The notes under the pieces: model-generated | Databases searched by the model: none | The model's input: the letters and a program-made list of their open reading frames with translations, nothing else | Told to the model about the DNA's origin: nothing | Made by a program: the position numbers and the translations under genes | Part shown: piece after piece, positions 30,481 to 39,159 of the stretch | Numbering within the stretch: the stretch's first letter is position 1 | Layout of the letters: the number at the start of each line of letters is the position of its first letter | From: Hominenteromicrobium sp900549945 | GTDB taxonomy: Bacteria; Bacillota; Clostridia; Oscillospirales; Acutalibacteraceae | Direction: 5' to 3' | Assembly: GCA_902472305.1 (NCBI GenBank) | Contig: CABRNK010000003.1 | Coordinates: 1 to 64,000, forward strand | DNA length: 64,000 bases

Positions 30481-31088
30481 GCTTTGTAAAGCCCCCTCTC
30501 CTCGATGTAGTCGATCACGCCCTGCGGCAGCAGGTCATCGAGCGGACCGCCGCTCTGAATCCGTCCGCGGATCTCCGTGGACGACACCGGCAGAAACGGG
30601 ATATTCTGCAGGATGAACCCGAACGCCGGGTGCGTTTTGCGCACCGCCTCGCCGTGGCGGATCAGCCGCCGGAAGCTGCCGTAATCCCGCGGCGCGGCAC
30701 AGACCGTCGCCTCGCGGAAGATTTTTTCCGGCTCGTACCAGCGCTCCACGGTCAGAAACATATCCTCGCCCATCAGAAGATAGAAATCATCCTGCGGGTA
30801 CTGCCCTCGAAGCGCTGTAAGCGTATCGGCCGTGTAGCTCTTGCCCGCGCGCCGCATCTCGATATCTGAAACCTCCACTGGGCATTCGGAAATCTCCGCC
30901 GCTGCGAGGCGGCACATCGCGAGGCGGTCCGCATTGCAGGCGAGCGCCGCAGCCGCCTTGTGCGGCGGCTGCCCCGTTGGGATCAGCAGCACGCGGTTAA
31001 GCGAAAGCTGCTCGATAAACGCGCGCACAAGGTGCACGTGTGCGAGATGGATCGGGTTGAACGTCCCGCCGTAAATTCCGGTCCGCAT
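30477..31088 (-). CDS. nadD: Nicotinate-nucleotide adenylyltransferase
   Basis: NadD makes deamido-NAD from nicotinate mononucleotide and ATP. The 203-residue protein begins RTGIYGGTFNPIHLAHVHL with the (H/T)xGH-type nucleotide site, has VLLIPTGQPPHK, DFYLLMGEDMF and the C-terminal ISSTxIR-type motif seen as PVSSTEIRGRI. A CCGGCC/GGCCGG hairpin lies in the 66-nt gap after yhbY. The ribosome site is AAGGAGG. Confidence 0.96.
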   Translation of the reverse strand: MRTGIYGGTFNPIHLAHVHLVRAFIEQLSLNRVLLIPTGQPPHKAAAALACNADRLAMCRLAAAEISECPVEVSDIEMRRAGKSYTADTLTALRGQYPQDDFYLLMGEDMFLTVERWYEPEKIFREATVCAAPRDYGSFRRLIRHGEAVRKTHPAFGFILQNIPFLPVSSTEIRGRIQSGGPLDDLLPQGVIDYIEERGLYKA

Positions 31089-31154
31089 ACAGACCGCCGC
31101 CTCCTTTTGCCAAAATCTCCGGCCAGCACGGCCGGTTTCCGCTTCTTTTGCGCT

Positions 31155-31460
31155 TTATGCGCGCTTTGCCTTCGGCAGAACGATCTTCGGCTCCTTCGGT
31201 TGGCGCTTATAGAGCGCAAATTTCGAGCCGATCACCTGCACGACTTCGCTCTCCGTCTGCTCCGCGAGCGCCTCTGCGGCCTCGCGCGGGGAAACGGGCG
31301 CGGTTTCGAGCACCTTGCCCTTGATCAGCTCTCTTTTATAGATGGCGTCCGCCGCCTGCTTCACAACGTCGCCGTCGATACCGCCCTTGCCGATCATCAA
31401 AATCGTGTCCTCGTTGACGGCAAGCGCGCGCAGATAGGCTCTCTGCTTGCTTGTCAGCAT
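31155..31460 (-). CDS. yhbY: YhbY-family CRM-domain RNA-binding protein
   Basis: The 101-residue protein is a single CRM domain: LTSKQRAYLRALAVNEDTIL, then MIGKGGIDGDVVKQAADAI with the GxxG-like RNA-binding loop, and VVQVIGSKFALYKRQPKEPK. YhbY binds precursors of the large ribosomal subunit. Its ATG overlaps the rdgB stop by 7 nt. Confidence 0.95.
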   Translation of the reverse strand: MLTSKQRAYLRALAVNEDTILMIGKGGIDGDVVKQAADAIYKRELIKGKVLETAPVSPREAAEALAEQTESEVVQVIGSKFALYKRQPKEPKIVLPKAKRA

Positions 31461-32056
31461 AATTCGTTTTCTCCCTTATCCTTCAGATATTTTTCGAGCT
31501 TTTCCGCGAACAGCCGCAGCGAGCGGCCGCGGTGGCTCACGGCGTCCTTTTCCTCGGGCGAAGCCTCACCGAACGTCTTTCCCGCGCATTCCGCCTCAGC
31601 GCACAGGAAAATCGGATCGTAGCCGAAACCGCCCGTGCCGCGGCACTCGCGGGCAATGCTGCCATAGCAGCAGCCCTCGGCCTCCAGCACGTCGCCGTTC
31701 GGGAACACGCAGCAGATCGCGCTTGTAAAGTGCGCCCCGCGCTTGCCGTCCGGCACGCTTTCGAGCTTCTGCAGCACGGTCCGCTTGCGCTGCCCCTCGG
31801 GCGCGTAGCGCGCGGAATAGACGCCCGGCTCGCCGTTCAGGGCGTCCACCGAAAGGCCGGAGTCATCCGCAATGCAGGGCATGCCGGTTTCATCACAGGC
31901 GGATTTCGCCTTGATGTAAGCGTTTTCGCGGAATGTCGTGCCGGTCTCCTCCGCCTCTGTGATGGCCGCCGTGCGGACCGTCACGCCAAGCGGCGCGAGA
32001 ATCCGGCTGAATTCCTCGACCTTGTGCTGGTTGTGCGTAGCAATAATCATGTCCAT
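31454..32056 (-). CDS. rdgB: XTP/dITP pyrophosphatase (RdgB/HAM1)
   Basis: This enzyme removes ITP, dITP and XTP from the nucleotide pool. The 200-residue protein has the N-terminal IIATHNQHKVEEFSRIL, the metal-site loop IADDSGLSVDALNGEPGVYSA, the substrate segment GGFGYDPIF and the C-terminal SHRGRSLRLF. It overlaps yhbY and follows the phosphoesterase gene by 15 nt. Confidence 0.97.
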   Translation of the reverse strand: MDMIIATHNQHKVEEFSRILAPLGVTVRTAAITEAEETGTTFRENAYIKAKSACDETGMPCIADDSGLSVDALNGEPGVYSARYAPEGQRKRTVLQKLESVPDGKRGAHFTSAICCVFPNGDVLEAEGCCYGSIARECRGTGGFGYDPIFLCAEAECAGKTFGEASPEEKDAVSHRGRSLRLFAEKLEKYLKDKGENELC

Positions 32057-32071
32057 AATCGGTTGTTCCTT

Positions 32072-32905
32072 TCAGATGATCCCAAAATCGCGCGCGGCCT
32101 GCGCCCAATGCTCCGGCAGCACCGCGCCGCCCGCCGCCAGCTCCGCCGCGCGTTCCACACAGAAAAGCGAGTAATTCTTGCCCTCGCAGAGCTGCCTGCG
32201 GATCGCGCGCCCCCAAACGCCGGCGAGCTCTGTCAGGCCGCTGCGGTCGAGCTCTTCGACGGCCGCCGCAACGTCGTACGGCACCTCGACGAGCTCCGGC
32301 ACCCAGCGGGCGCCGTCCGACTCGAGAAACGCCATCTTCGCCGTGACGGTCTCCGTCGCCTGAATGCCGACCGCGCCGGGGTTCACATACATTTTCACGC
32401 CGTTCCGCGCGACAAGCGGCCGATGGGTGTGGCCGCTCATCAGAAGCGGCTGCTCGATTTTCAAGAGCCAGCGCTCCACGTTATAGGAAAACGGGTGGAG
32501 CGTCTCGCGTGTTTTCTCCGGCGAGCCGTGGCAGAGGCAGATCGCACATTTGCCATTCGGATCGATGACCCGCACATTCGGCATTGCATCGAGAAAGGCG
32601 AGGTCTGCCGCCGTCAGGTTTTGGTACGTGTAGAGCAGCGACCCCGTCGACATGCCGAACTGCCAGTCGCTCCCGTTTTTGTGGTGGCTGAGGATGTACT
32701 CCTCGCGGTTTCCCTTGATGAATATGCAGTCGTGCTCCCGCCGCGCGCGGTATAAAAGTTCCATCGTCCGGTGGGGCTCGGCGCAGTCCGAAATATAATC
32801 GCCGAGAAAAATCCACAGGTCTGCCCCGCGCCTTTCCGCCGCCGCAAAGCAGGCCTCAAGCGCAAAATGATTGCTGTGGACGTCTGAAAAAACTGCGAGC
32901 CTCAT
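32072..32905 (-). CDS. Metallophosphoesterase family protein
   Basis: The 277-residue protein has the calcineurin-like metal-binding blocks FSDVHSNHFALEA (Asp and His), IFLGDYISDCA (Asp), FIKGNREEY (Asn), a histidine in LCHGSPE, and MSGHTHRPLVARNGVKMYVNPGAVG (His-x-His). The C-terminal 80 residues are extra helices without a recognised domain. The substrate is unknown; relatives act on phosphodiesters or nucleotides. Its ATG overlaps the ftsY stop by 4 nt (ATGA), so it is coupled to ftsY. Confidence 0.88.
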   Translation of the reverse strand: MRLAVFSDVHSNHFALEACFAAAERRGADLWIFLGDYISDCAEPHRTMELLYRARREHDCIFIKGNREEYILSHHKNGSDWQFGMSTGSLLYTYQNLTAADLAFLDAMPNVRVIDPNGKCAICLCHGSPEKTRETLHPFSYNVERWLLKIEQPLLMSGHTHRPLVARNGVKMYVNPGAVGIQATETVTAKMAFLESDGARWVPELVEVPYDVAAAVEELDRSGLTELAGVWGRAIRRQLCEGKNYSLFCVERAAELAAGGAVLPEHWAQAARDFGII

Positions 32906-33822
32906 GGCTGCTCCGGCCGCTCAAACAGCGCGCGGGCAAAATCCGCCGCGTCAAACGGCTGCAAATCATCCACCTGCTCGCCGACGCCGATGAACTTCAC
33001 CGGCAGGCCGAGATCCTCACGGATCGCGAGCACGACGCCGCCCTTGGCCGTGCCGTCCAGCTTTGTGAGCACGATGCCGGTCAGCCCGGCGGCCTCCTTG
33101 AACACGCGCGCCTGATTGACGGCGTTCTGGCCGGTCGTCGCGTCGAGCACGAGCAGAACTTCCTTGCTGCACCCCGGCAGGCCCTTGTCGATGATGCGCG
33201 AGATCTTCGCGAGCTCGTCCATCAGGTTTTTCTTGTTGTGCAGGCGGCCCGCGGTATCGCAGATCACGACGTCGCAGTGCCGCGCTTTCGCGGCCGAGAT
33301 CGTGTCGAACACGACGGCCGCAGGGTCCGCTCCCTCGGCGTGCTTGACGATCGGCACGCCCGCGCGGTCCGCCCAGACCTCGAGCTGCTCGATCGCCGCC
33401 GCGCGGAACGTATCCGCCGCGCCGAGGATCACGCTTTTGCCCTCTTTTTTCAGGCGCGAGGCGATCTTGCCGATCGTCGTCGTCTTGCCGACGCCGTTCA
33501 CGCCGATCACGAGGATTACGGCAGGCTGCGTATCGAGATGCAGCGCGTTGTCCCCGCCGATCATCTCGGTGACGACCTCCTCGAGCAGGCCCATGATCGC
33601 GTTCGGGTCGGTCACGCCGCGCTCCTTGACGCGGGCGCGCAGCGTATCGCAGATGTGCTCCGCCGTGTTCACGCCAACGTCCGCCATGACGAGCAGTTCC
33701 TCCAGCTCCTCGAACAGCTCCTCGTCGATTTTCGTGAAGGCGTGCAACATCGAATGGATCTGGCTGCTGATGTTTTCGCGGGTCTTTTTGAGCCCCGCCT
33801 TGATTTTGTCAAAAAAGCCCAT
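32902..33822 (-). CDS. ftsY: Signal recognition particle receptor FtsY
   Basis: FtsY receives SRP-ribosome complexes at the membrane. The 306-residue protein has a short N-terminal segment, the helical N domain, and the G domain: G1 GVNGVGKT at 107-114, ILGAADTFRAAAIEQLEVW (insertion box), G3 DTAGRLHNKK, and G4/G5 TKLDGTAKGGV. The start is the ATG after AGAGGTG; a six-codon extension is unlikely. The long acidic A domain of Escherichia coli is absent, as in Firmicutes. It lies 44 nt after smc. Confidence 0.98.
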   Translation of the reverse strand: MGFFDKIKAGLKKTRENISSQIHSMLHAFTKIDEELFEELEELLVMADVGVNTAEHICDTLRARVKERGVTDPNAIMGLLEEVVTEMIGGDNALHLDTQPAVILVIGVNGVGKTTTIGKIASRLKKEGKSVILGAADTFRAAAIEQLEVWADRAGVPIVKHAEGADPAAVVFDTISAAKARHCDVVICDTAGRLHNKKNLMDELAKISRIIDKGLPGCSKEVLLVLDATTGQNAVNQARVFKEAAGLTGIVLTKLDGTAKGGVVLAIREDLGLPVKFIGVGEQVDDLQPFDAADFARALFERPEQP

Positions 33823-33866
33823 GCAGGCACCTCTTTCCAAAAGCTATTGATACGCGGCGCCCGGGC

Positions 33867-36800
33867 TTATTTCAGCCCGAGCTTCTCCTCCACCTCGTGC
33901 GCGCGCAGGGACAAGAGCTTTGAAATGCCCTGATCCTGCATGGTAACGCCGTACAGCATGTCGGCCTCCTCCATCGTGCCGCGCCGGTGGGTGATCGCGA
34001 TGAACTGCGTGTTGTCGTTCATGCGGCGCAGGTAATTCGCAAAGCGCGTGACGTTCACATCGTCGAGCGCCGCCTCGATCTCGTCGAGCATGCAGAACGG
34101 CGGCGGGCTAACGCGCATGATCGCAAAGTAGATCGAGATCGCGCAGAGCGCCTTTTCGCCGCCGGAAAGCAGCTCGATGTGCGAGACGATCTTGCCCGGC
34201 GGATGCACCTTGATCTCGATGCCGGAATTCAGGATATCCCCCTCATCCGTAAAAGAGAGCGCCGCCGAGCCGCCGCCGAAAAGATCGCGGAAAATCTGCC
34301 CGAAATGCGCGTTGATCTCGGAAAAACGCTCCGTAAACTGCGACTGCATCCGGCGCGTCAGATCGTCGATCAGCTTCAAAAGCTCCGCCTTCGATTTTTC
34401 CACGTCGTCGGTCTGCGCCTTCATAAAGGTATAGCGCTCGGAAACCTCCTTGTATTCGACGACCGCCGCCACGTTGACGGCGCCGAGCGCCTTGATCTTG
34501 TTTTTGAGCTCCGTCAGGCGGCGCTGCGCGGCTGCCGCGTCGTCGATCGCGATGCCGATCTCCTCGGCCTCGCGGCGCGTGAGCTCGTATTCCTCCCAGA
34601 GCTTCGCGATGATCGTGTCGTACTCGCGCTGCAGCCCCTCGAGGCGCTCGCGCAGTCGTTCGGCCTCGCGGCCGGTATTCTCGCGCCGCGCGGTGATCTC
34701 CCGCTCCTTTGCACGCAGCTCGCCCGCGCGCTGCTCGAGCGCGGAGCGCTTTTCGGCGATCTGCTGCACGGCCGCGCGCTTCTCCTCCGCCTCTGCACGG
34801 AGCTTCTCCACCGCACGGCGGAGCGCTTCGATCTCCGCACCGCGCGCCTCGATGCGCGCTTCGCACGCTTCGATCTCCGCCTCAAGCTGCTTTACGCGCC
34901 CGGCGCGGTCCGAAAGGCGCACTTCCAGCGACTGAACCGCCGCCGTCAGCGTTTCCTTATCCTTTTCAACCGCGAGCCCGAGCAGGCGGATCTCCTGCAG
35001 CCGGCGGCTCATGTCGTCGCAGCGCTGCATCTGCTCCGCGCGGCTGCCGGACATGCCCTCCATCTTCAGGCGCGCTTCAGCCGCCTCGTTTTCCAGCGCT
35101 TCCGCCTGCGCCGCGGCCTCTGCGGCCGTGCTTTCCAGCGCGGCGATGCGCTCTGCGGCGCTGCCGCGCTCCTCGAGCAGATTCCCGTACTGCCGCTTCT
35201 GCGCCTCCATGTCCCGCTCTGTGCGGGCGATCTCCGATGCAAAGCGGATCTTGTCCTCGTTAAAAACCGTCAGCGCGCTGCGCGCCGTATCCAGCTCTGC
35301 CGCCGCGTTCGAGGCCGCCTGCTGCGCCTCCTTGAAGCGCGATGCAGCCGCCTCCGCCTCCATGCGCAGCTTCTGCGCCTCACTGCGGATGCGCTCGATC
35401 TCGCCGGCGCGGCTCAAAAGGCCCGAGTTGCGCGCCGCTGAGCCGCCCGTGAAGGAGCCGCCCGCGTTGACGACCTGCCCGTCTAGGCTCACGATGCGGA
35501 ACCGGTAGCGGATGTGCCGTGCGATCTCGGCTGCGCGGTCGAGGTTTTCCGCCACAACCGTGCGGCCGAGCAGAGAATCCCGGATGCCGGCATACTGCGC
35601 TTCACAGCTGCACAGCTCCGAGGCGACGCCCACAAAGCCCGGCAGGCCTGCAAGCTCGCGCCTGTCGATCACCGTGCCGCGCACCGTGCTCAGCGGCAGG
35701 AACGTGGCGCGGCCGGAATCGCGCTGTTTCAAAAGACGGATCGCCGCCTTCGCGGCTTCCTCCGAATCGACGACGACATTCTGCATCGCCGCGCCGAGCG
35801 CCGTTTCAAGCGCCACCGCGTATTCGCGCGGGACGTGCAGCAGCCGCGTCACCGGGCCGTGTACGCCCCGCAGATTGCCGCGCTCCCGCTCGCGCATGAC
35901 GGTTTTGACGCTCTGCGTGAAGCCCTCGAGGTTCCGCTCGAGATCCTCAAGCAGCTTTGCGCGGCGCGCCTGCTCGTTCGCGTCGAGCAGCAGCTTGTCA
36001 GCCTCGGCCTTTGCGGCCTCGGCCTTTTTCCGCTTGTTCTCCAGCCGCAGCGCATAACCCTGCGCGGCGTTTTCCGCCGCCTGAATCTTCGCCTGCGTGT
36101 CCTCCGCCATTTCGCGCAGCGTTTCCGCCTCGGCCTTGAGCGATTCGCCCTGTGCGCGGCTCTCCTCGAGCGCGGCGTCCACCGAATCGCTCCGCGTGCG
36201 GATCTCATGGAGTGAGGATTCCGCCTCCGCGCGGCGCACGCGCACTTCCGCCAGCGACGCATTGAGCGCTGCGAGCGACGCCGAAACCGCGTCGATCTCC
36301 TTCGTCGCGCCGTCCGTTCCGGCGCGCAGTGCCTCAAGCTCCGCGGTAAAGGCAATGAAATCGGAATTGTGCCCGGCGAGCTCCGCCTCCTTTGCCTGCA
36401 CCGCGGCCTGCTTCTGCTCGATCTCCGCCCGAAGCTCCGCCTCAGAGCGCGTGTTTTCCGCAATCTCCCCGCGCAGCCGCTCAATCTGTTCGCGGTCGTG
36501 CCGGATGTCGTTCTCGACGACCGAGATCTCGCCCTCCCTGCGGGTGGCGGTTTCGTCGGTCGCCGCCGCCTCGCCGCGCACGGCCTCCATCTGCGCGGTG
36601 CAGCCGTTCGTCTCGAGGAAATTCTGCTCGATCTGCCGCGCGGTCTCCTCGAGCGCCGCCTCCGCCTCGCTGTAGCCGCTTTCAGCGACGCCGATCTTCT
36701 CCTCCACCTCGCGCACGATGCGGCCGGAGCGGTTCAGCGTCTCGAGCCAGAGGCCGATCTCGAGGTTCTTTTTCTCCGCGTCGTAGGCGATAAATTTTTC

Positions 36801-37436
36801 CGCCTTCTCGGCCTGCTCGCGCAGCGGCCCGATGCGGCCCTCCAGCTCCGCGAGGATATCGCGCAGGCGCACGAGGTTTTCCTCGGCGCGGTCCAAACGG
36901 CGTTCGGCCTCCTCCTTGCGGTAGCGGAAGCGCGAGATGCCCGCGGCCTCTTCGAAGATCTCCCGGCGGTCCTCGCTTTTCGCCGAAACGATTCCGTCGA
37001 TCTTGCCCTGCCCGATGATCGAGTAGCCGTCGCGGCCGAGGCCGGTATCCATGAAAAGCTCGTGGACGTCCTTGAGGCGCACCATCGTCTTGTTGATGCG
37101 GTACTCGCTCTCGCCCGAGCGGTAATACCGGCGCGTGATCGCCACGGTATCGCCGTCAAAATTCAGCCGGCGGTCCGCGTTGTCGATCGTGATCGTCACT
37201 TCCGCAAAGCCCTGCGCCCTGCGCTGCGGCGTGCCGCTGAAAATAATATCCTCCATTTTCGAGCAGCGCAAAGCGCGCGTGGACTGCTCGCCGAGCACCC
37301 ACCGCATCGCGTCGCTGATATTGCTTTTGCCGCTGCCGTTCGGCCCGACGACCGCTGTGATGCCTTCTTCAAATTTCAGGAGCGTCTTATCCGGAAAGGT
37401 TTTGAAGCCCTGCAATTCCAGAGATTTTAAAAGCAT
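33867..37436 (-). CDS. smc: Chromosome segregation protein SMC
   Basis: SMC dimers with ScpAB extrude DNA loops to organise the chromosome. The 1189-residue protein has Walker A GPNGSGKS at 31-38, two long coiled coils (about 170-500 and 680-1030), a hinge with the glycine pattern (near VNAGGSFTGGSA, about residue 650), the signature LSGGEKALCAISIYFAIM and Walker B PFCMLDEIEAALDD. Its neighbours rnc, ftsY and radical SAM are the standard Firmicutes setting. Confidence 0.98.
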   Translation of the reverse strand: MLLKSLELQGFKTFPDKTLLKFEEGITAVVGPNGSGKSNISDAMRWVLGEQSTRALRCSKMEDIIFSGTPQRRAQGFAEVTITIDNADRRLNFDGDTVAITRRYYRSGESEYRINKTMVRLKDVHELFMDTGLGRDGYSIIGQGKIDGIVSAKSEDRREIFEEAAGISRFRYRKEEAERRLDRAEENLVRLRDILAELEGRIGPLREQAEKAEKFIAYDAEKKNLEIGLWLETLNRSGRIVREVEEKIGVAESGYSEAEAALEETARQIEQNFLETNGCTAQMEAVRGEAAATDETATRREGEISVVENDIRHDREQIERLRGEIAENTRSEAELRAEIEQKQAAVQAKEAELAGHNSDFIAFTAELEALRAGTDGATKEIDAVSASLAALNASLAEVRVRRAEAESSLHEIRTRSDSVDAALEESRAQGESLKAEAETLREMAEDTQAKIQAAENAAQGYALRLENKRKKAEAAKAEADKLLLDANEQARRAKLLEDLERNLEGFTQSVKTVMRERERGNLRGVHGPVTRLLHVPREYAVALETALGAAMQNVVVDSEEAAKAAIRLLKQRDSGRATFLPLSTVRGTVIDRRELAGLPGFVGVASELCSCEAQYAGIRDSLLGRTVVAENLDRAAEIARHIRYRFRIVSLDGQVVNAGGSFTGGSAARNSGLLSRAGEIERIRSEAQKLRMEAEAAASRFKEAQQAASNAAAELDTARSALTVFNEDKIRFASEIARTERDMEAQKRQYGNLLEERGSAAERIAALESTAAEAAAQAEALENEAAEARLKMEGMSGSRAEQMQRCDDMSRRLQEIRLLGLAVEKDKETLTAAVQSLEVRLSDRAGRVKQLEAEIEACEARIEARGAEIEALRRAVEKLRAEAEEKRAAVQQIAEKRSALEQRAGELRAKEREITARRENTGREAERLRERLEGLQREYDTIIAKLWEEYELTRREAEEIGIAIDDAAAAQRRLTELKNKIKALGAVNVAAVVEYKEVSERYTFMKAQTDDVEKSKAELLKLIDDLTRRMQSQFTERFSEINAHFGQIFRDLFGGGSAALSFTDEGDILNSGIEIKVHPPGKIVSHIELLSGGEKALCAISIYFAIMRVSPPPFCMLDEIEAALDDVNVTRFANYLRRMNDNTQFIAITHRRGTMEEADMLYGVTMQDQGISKLLSLRAHEVEEKLGLK

Positions 37437-37440
37437 CGGT

Positions 37441-38442
37441 TCACCTGCCTGTTTCCCTTATCCTGTATGTTCCGCCGGAGAGCGTCTCATCCGGCCTGAT
37501 TTCAACCTCGAAGCCCATTTTTCGCAGCGCCTCGAGGTTGCACCGTTTCTGCCCGAGCGCGGCGGACAGCCGGCGCGGGTCCACCGCGACCGCCGCACTT
37601 TTCAGCCCGCGCGCCCGAAGCTGCGCCGCGATCTCTTTGAGGAAGATGCGGCTGCGGCACAGCTCCATGAACGCTGGATGATATGGCCCGGCGACGCGGC
37701 GCTCGAGCTCCTCGCTCGCGTGCAGGCCGACGCGGATCAGCCGCACGCCTGCGCCTTCGACCATCGGGATCAGCCGCGCGCAGAGCGAAACCGCCGCCTC
37801 CAATGTCTGCGGCGCGTATTCCCCCGCGCGGTACCAGTCGCAGAGCTGCGTGTTTTCGAGCACGATCGTCGGGTAAATGCGCATCGTATCGGGCCGCAGG
37901 CGCAGCAGCGCACGCGCCGTCTCCGCTGCCTTTTCGTCGGTATCGCCGGGCAGGCCGGTCATCATTTGCAGCCCGAGTCCCAAGCCGTATGCGCGGATCA
38001 GCGATGCGGCGTTTTCCACGTCGCGCGCCGTGTGCCCGCGCCGGTTTTTCCGCAGCACGCCGTCGTCCATCGACTGCGCGCCGAGCTCCACCGCCGTGAC
38101 GCGGTGCACCTTTAAAATCTCGAGCCGCTCGCGGTCGACGGCGTCCGGGCGCGTCGAACAGCGCACGCCCGCAAAGCCGTACCGCGCACAGGCGCGCGCC
38201 GCCGTTTCCAGCAGCGCCGTCATATAGCCGCGGTCGATCGCCGTGAAGCTCCCGCCGAAAAAGGCGACCTCGGCCTGTGCCGTGCGGCTGCCAAGCTGCT
38301 GCGCCGCTTTTTGCAGCACGGCCTCGACCTCCGCCGGCGCCGGCTGCGCCTGCCGCCCCGTGATGCGCCGCTGGTTGCAGAAGCTGCACTGCTGCGGGCA
38401 GCCGTTGTGCGGGATGAAAACCGCAATATTCGCGTGCTTAAT
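37441..38442 (-). CDS. Elp3-like radical SAM protein with an apparent ATT start
   Basis: The 333-residue protein has the radical SAM cluster CPQQCSFC (Cys-x3-Cys-x2-Cys) near residues 16-23 within FIPHNGCPQQCSFCNQR, then VAFFGGSFTAIDR, TRPDAVDRERLEILK and VTAVELGAQSMDDGVL, all of the Elp3-like class, followed by a C-terminal domain without a clear acetyltransferase. The first ATG/GTG/TTG in frame (38319) would remove the cluster. The only start upstream of the cluster and after the preceding in-frame TGA is ATT at 38442, 10 nt after GGAG and overlapping the rnc stop. A decayed start codon or sequence error is possible. The family is common between rnc and smc in Clostridia; its substrate is unknown. 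Confidence 0.82.
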   Translation of the reverse strand: MKHANIAVFIPHNGCPQQCSFCNQRRITGRQAQPAPAEVEAVLQKAAQQLGSRTAQAEVAFFGGSFTAIDRGYMTALLETAARACARYGFAGVRCSTRPDAVDRERLEILKVHRVTAVELGAQSMDDGVLRKNRRGHTARDVENAASLIRAYGLGLGLQMMTGLPGDTDEKAAETARALLRLRPDTMRIYPTIVLENTQLCDWYRAGEYAPQTLEAAVSLCARLIPMVEGAGVRLIRVGLHASEELERRVAGPYHPAFMELCRSRIFLKEIAAQLRARGLKSAAVAVDPRRLSAALGQKRCNLEALRKMGFEVEIRPDETLSGGTYRIRETGR

Positions 38443-39139
38443 AGCCCATCAGCTCCAAGGCCTCGCGCGCCGCCTGCTGCTCGGCCTCCTTTTTGCTGCG
38501 TCCGCCGCCGCGCCCGATCACGTTGCTGTTCAGGTGCACCTCCACCGTGAAGTGTTTGTCGTGGTCCGGCCCCTGCTCGCCGGTGAGCACGTACTCGAGG
38601 CGCTCGCCGGGGTTTTGCTGGATGATCTCCTGCAGCATCGTCTTGTGGTCCTTGAACGGGCGCTCGCCGGCCGATTTCGCCGCCGGCTCGATGTAGTGCA
38701 GCACGAAGCGCTTCGCCTCCTCGAGGCTGCCCGAATCGAGGTAGATCGCCGCCGTAATCGATTCGAAAACGTCGGCGAGAATGCTCGGCCGGTCCTTGCC
38801 GCCGGAATGCTGCTCGCCGTGGCTGAGCCGCAGAAGCTCGCCCGCGCCGAAACTGCGCGTAAAGCCGCAGAGCGATTTTTCGCAGACGAGCGAGGCGCGC
38901 TTTTTCGTCAGCTTGCCCTCGGGCAGCTCCGGGAACGTCCCGTAGAGAAACTCCGCCGTGACAAAACCGAGGATCGAATCACCGAGAAACTCGAGGCGCT
39001 CGTAGCTCTGCGCCCTGCCGTGGCTTTCGTTCGCAAAGGACGAATGCGTGAGCGCCGTCACAAGCAGCGCGCGGTCCTTGAATTTATATCCGATTTTCTT
39101 TTCGAATGCGTCGAGTGTTTTTGTATCGATTGATTTCAT
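38438..39139 (-). CDS. rnc: Ribonuclease III
   Basis: RNase III cuts double-stranded RNA in rRNA and mRNA processing. The 233-residue protein has the nuclease domain with signature ERLEFLGDSILGFVTAEFLY near residue 47 and the second acidic site at ADVFESITAAIYLD, and a C-terminal dsRNA-binding domain (DHKTMLQEIIQQ to KKEAEQQAAREALELM). It follows plsX by 20 nt. The radical SAM gene begins within its last codons. Confidence 0.97.
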   Translation of the reverse strand: MKSIDTKTLDAFEKKIGYKFKDRALLVTALTHSSFANESHGRAQSYERLEFLGDSILGFVTAEFLYGTFPELPEGKLTKKRASLVCEKSLCGFTRSFGAGELLRLSHGEQHSGGKDRPSILADVFESITAAIYLDSGSLEEAKRFVLHYIEPAAKSAGERPFKDHKTMLQEIIQQNPGERLEYVLTGEQGPDHDKHFTVEVHLNSNVIGRGGGRSKKEAEQQAAREALELMGY

Positions 39140-39159
39140 AATGCAAACCTTATATCCGT

